From assembly GCF_023278565.1 (NCBI RefSeq), contig NC_064672.1, positions 1,426,001-1,490,000 of the forward strand: a stretch of 64,000 nt of DNA, read 5' to 3'. This DNA is from Colletotrichum lupini. Its lineage: Eukaryota > Ascomycota > Sordariomycetes > Glomerellales > Glomerellaceae. The translations under genes were made by a program, and so were the position numbers. Positions 61,046 to 64,000 of the stretch are shown here, one piece after another. Every line of letters starts with the position of its first letter. Positions within the stretch are counted from its first letter, which is position 1. The notes beneath the pieces are model-generated. The model did no database searches. It was not told the origin of the DNA and saw nothing but the letters and a program-made list of their open reading frames with translations.

Positions 61046-63727
61046 TTACACACACATGTCTCTCAAGGAAACAGAAAGGAAAGGCAAGTTTAGAAGTAAG
61101 GGAGACGAGAAAAGGAGACTGTCATTCGCTGAACCGTCATGTCTTTCCGTCACGCCGTGATTGCAAGCGCCAAGCCTATTGGGAACACCCGCATGCCGCT
61201 CTCAATATCCGGCCCCCCATCTCCCCCGAGTCCCAGAGACATTCATCTGCCGAGGGCCTTTGCAGTGGTGATCACATCGACCAGTCAGACAAGCAGGCAT
61301 CCGAGTATTCTCTCACGCAGAAAGAAAGAAAGGAGAAAAATAAAATAAAACACACAGAGAGGTCTTAGACATACATATGTCCCAGCCTGGCAGTCCGCCC
61401 AGTGGTCAGCGGTCAGTGATCACCCGTCATTATCTTGCCTTGCTTTAGTTTGGGGGGATCAAATCTCATCACATCGCTTCCAGTGGCGGGCGCTTGTTCT
61501 TGGGCATTGGCATCTGCATACATGATGTACAAAGAAATCAAGGTCTCAGAGCTGCATAAAAGGCGAGCAAGCAGGATTCTTACCTAGACTCTGTGGTGCA
61601 GAATACGTGCCTTTATCTTATGCATGTCTCATCTCCCTCTCTGTTCGCCGCCTCGCGTCCCGAAAGCACAGCGCGCGTCGTCCGCGCAGCCCGCGCAGAG
61701 CCCATCCCACCCCCTGATCTACGACCCTTCACACTCTACCTTACCATTTGACCACGGGCTTTTCAGCCTGCCAAGTTGTCCCCTCTCTTCGCCTCCGTCT
61801 CTGGGCAGCAGCAGAATCCTTTCCTTTCCTACGTTCTCTACCATACATTGTCGAAACTGTCAATCGATCGAATCGTCCAGATAATTGATCCTATTGGTAG
61901 TCACGTAGTCCAAAAAAAGTTACCGGTACGGATGGACTGCCCTTCTTTGTACTATGTATGGATGAATCCCGTTTTTTTTTTCAGCGAACCATGTTTCGCC
62001 AGCCAACCAACGGTTTTCCTTTGTTCCCCCTCTGCCTCCCCCTGGTTTGCCCTTTCGGTGTCCAAGGCCCAAGGTCCACACCTCCAACGGCCGATCCCTT
62101 CGTATCGAACGGCGGGCGAAAAATCGAAAAAAGCAGAGTGTGGCACACGGTGGTCGCTGAGCACACCGTGTGCGCGCTCAACTTCTAATACGGAATACTC
62201 GGTCCCCATAAATCGGAACTAAACGTTGCATAAAAAGACCCTAATGGCTCACACACCCACCCACCCACCTCCTATACCCACGAGCGGCTCCAATAGTGTA
62301 GCTCTCCATAAACTAAGCACTAAGGTCAGGTACAACTCTGTCTTTGGCTTTTGAGTAGGTACCTAGCTGGGGGCTAAAAACGGGGTTCGGTCCGTTACCT
62401 ATTGTTTTTTTTTTTCTTTCGAGTCCTCTCTCTCTCTTCGCGCGCTGAATCTCTTAGTGCAAGGTACCGTCTAGACGGTGGGACTCCGACTCGTCCGACT
62501 CGACCGATAGATCGATGGAGCGCCCCCCTTCCCCCCGTTCTACCTACTACCCACCCTCCACCAGCCCCTATTGTCTGTCACTCACCATGTCACCGTCTCC
62601 ATTGTAAAAAATCCCAACTCGTCGAAGGATCCTTTGTCTCTCTTTTTTCACTGGAGACCCAGGGGGAACTCGGCACAACAATCGGGTAACGTACCTTGGG
62701 AGGGTTGTTGCTCCACGTTTTACACTTAAGGATAGTCTTAGAATATCCGATAAGCTATCGTTATCCAGTTTTTGTCAACTCACGTGGTGGCTGTGCAGAT
62801 GCCGGGTCACCTAGGATGGATGGATAAGTAATGGAACCTAGGGAAAGAAAAGCTTGGCCGCGATTAATCTACGGAGGACGCCGAGGAGAAGGAAAGAAGG
62901 GGGGAAAATTAACCAGAGCCCAGAAGGGCAGAAAAATAAATAAATAAACAAAAAAACGGGGGATTGTTTGTGGAAGGGGCATTGCTTCTTCACCGTTCAT
63001 GCAGTTTCATTCTCATTCTGAATGGCACGATACTATGGACTCGGCTGTTTTCGGCCTCCGTTTAATACCGGCCACTTGGACAAGTGATGTGCAGCCAGCA
63101 CCCGGCGGGCGAATCTTATGGGGAGAGAGAGAGGGAGTTCACTCCGTAGCGCGTCTGCGTTGTCTCGATTTGGAACAGCCTTGGGCAGAGAGAATGGAAC
63201 CCCGGCTATCCGCCGCCATCGTGAAGTTTCGCCGGCGGGATGTGCTACCCGGCGGGTGACCAGCATGTTCAATGATCTCATAGATGGTTACGGAGCCGTC
63301 GCACTTCTTTGTTTTGTGTACGGAGTACCAATTCTCACAGAAGCTCACAGTTGACATTATGACTAATTTATTTCCGAAAAGATTGGTCTGGTATCACTAT
63401 GAACAAATGCAAGAAAAATAAAACCAAGATACATTGTAAAGGATGGTATAGCATTACTCACCAGACCACGTGAGAGCTTCGTTTGGAACATGCGGCCCGG
63501 GGTGGGGGAGGATAATTACACTGATAAGAGATGATAGTCTGCGTCATGATAGCCGCCATTGAATTATCCAAACTCCGCTTGCTTGCGAAAAAAAGACTCG
63601 ACGATGTGAAGAAGAAAACGTGTGTCTGGCTTGCAGTACACCCGTTCGAGTCGCGCCCTTTTTTTTTCTTCTCTTCCGATTTTTGCCCTTTTTCAATGTC
63701 TCACATTTCATAACCAATGATGGTTGC

Positions 63728-64000
63728 TTATGCGAGGAGCGCAAAAGAAACGGCCATGACGGAAGCCAGGACCAGGGTCATGCTGCTGCCGATGAAGCCG
63801 GCGGCGCTCTTGCTCTGACCAGCGGCAGTGGTGCCGTTGGGGCAGATCTTGGTGGCGTCGATGGAGGACGCAAGAACGACGGCGCGGGGCTGACCCTTCT
63901 CCATGTACAGAGTGACGTTGCCGGTGCCGTCGGCGGTGCTGGTGCCGCAGGTGGTGACCTCGACGACCGCATCACCAGGGTTGAAGCCGCCGACGCTGAG
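63728..64000 (-). CDS. Partial: C-terminus of a probable GPI-anchored secreted alpha-amylase
   Basis: Ninety codons of a gene that continues past the window end; the stop is at 63730-63728. The visible part matches the small C-terminal beta domain of fungal GH13 alpha-amylases: GDAVVEVTTCGTST, then NVTLYMEKGQPRAVVL and a second cysteine in KICPNGT. The tail AAGQSKSAAGFIGSS followed by a hydrophobic end (MTLVLASVMAVSFALLA) looks like a GPI-attachment signal, so the enzyme would be anchored to the plasma membrane or wall. GPI-anchored amylases are known in fungi, where some act on cell-wall alpha-glucan. The catalytic domain is not in the window, so the amylase call is an inference. Confidence 0.6.
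   Translation of the reverse strand, partial: LSVGGFNPGDAVVEVTTCGTSTADGTGNVTLYMEKGQPRAVVLASSIDATKICPNGTTAAGQSKSAAGFIGSSMTLVLASVMAVSFALLA

Larger units (their letters stand above)
56623..63727. other. Gene-poor stretch with one tRNA gene
   Basis: No protein gene is supported in these 7.1 kb. The longest frames (for example about 254 codons on the minus strand at 60209-60973) overlap frames on the other strand and have no recognisable domain. The region holds the tRNA-Glu gene, an AC microsatellite, runs of T near 62405, TATCCGTA at 59083 and 60457, TACTCCGTA at 60463-60471, and TACGGAGTA at 63319-63327. The last few hundred bases are the 3' flank of the amylase-like gene. Confidence 0.45.

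Noticed and set aside
1..64000. CRISPR arrays, insertion sequences or bacterial-type operons
   Set aside because: None seen; the sequence is eukaryotic with spliceosomal introns throughout.

Overview
The window is nuclear DNA of a filamentous ascomycete (Pezizomycotina, most likely a Sordariomycete). The evidence is short GT..AG introns of about 50-160 nt with CTRAY-like branch sites, strongly C-ending codons in the highly expressed genes, purine-rich contexts before start codons, and a set of conserved fungal housekeeping proteins. I cannot name the genus from sequence alone. There are no operons, CRISPR arrays or recognisable transposon proteins.

Layout. 1-8840: no recognisable gene, only simple repeats and a degenerate tRNA-like or SINE-like element. 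8841-12100 (-): STE20-type PAK kinase. 12101-21381: a 9.3-kb stretch with no convincing gene. 21382-25365 (+): Scp160/vigilin multi-KH protein, with a probable 5'-leader intron. 26064-28511 (-): long-chain acyl-CoA synthetase, convergent with the KH gene. 32411-34089 (+): unknown five-helix membrane protein with a repeated cytosolic motif. 35680-38932 (-): Doa4/USP8-like deubiquitinase with a rhodanese domain. 40759-43115 (+): Vps27 (ESCRT-0), head-to-head with the deubiquitinase. 44402-45308 (+): histidine-phosphatase/phosphoglycerate-mutase family protein. 45472-47366 (-): CCT5 chaperonin subunit. 47921-50528 (+): Hbs1 ribosome-rescue GTPase. 52470-54755 (+): ER Hsp70 BiP/Kar2 ending in HDEL. 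56323-56622 (+): a 99-residue cysteine-containing secreted protein. 59372-59458 (+): a tRNA-Glu(CUC) gene with a 15-nt intron. 63728-64000 (-): the C-terminal end of a probable GPI-anchored alpha-amylase running off the window.

Functional themes. Two neighbourhoods stand out. The divergent deubiquitinase/Vps27 pair would act on the same ubiquitinated cargo at the endosome. The CCT5, Hbs1 and Kar2 genes lie within 9.3 kb and all serve protein quality control. The most interesting feature is in HBS1. Exon 2 encodes a Ski7-type R-x3-F-x3-L motif and ends at a weak splice donor. Retention of the next 50-nt intron gives a stop within a few codons, so the gene may make both Hbs1 and a short Ski7-like isoform.

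Limits: exon boundaries were placed by eye from splice consensus, frame continuity and family knowledge. The start of the acyl-CoA synthetase and the first intron of HBS1 are uncertain. About 25 kb of the window has no gene I can support.
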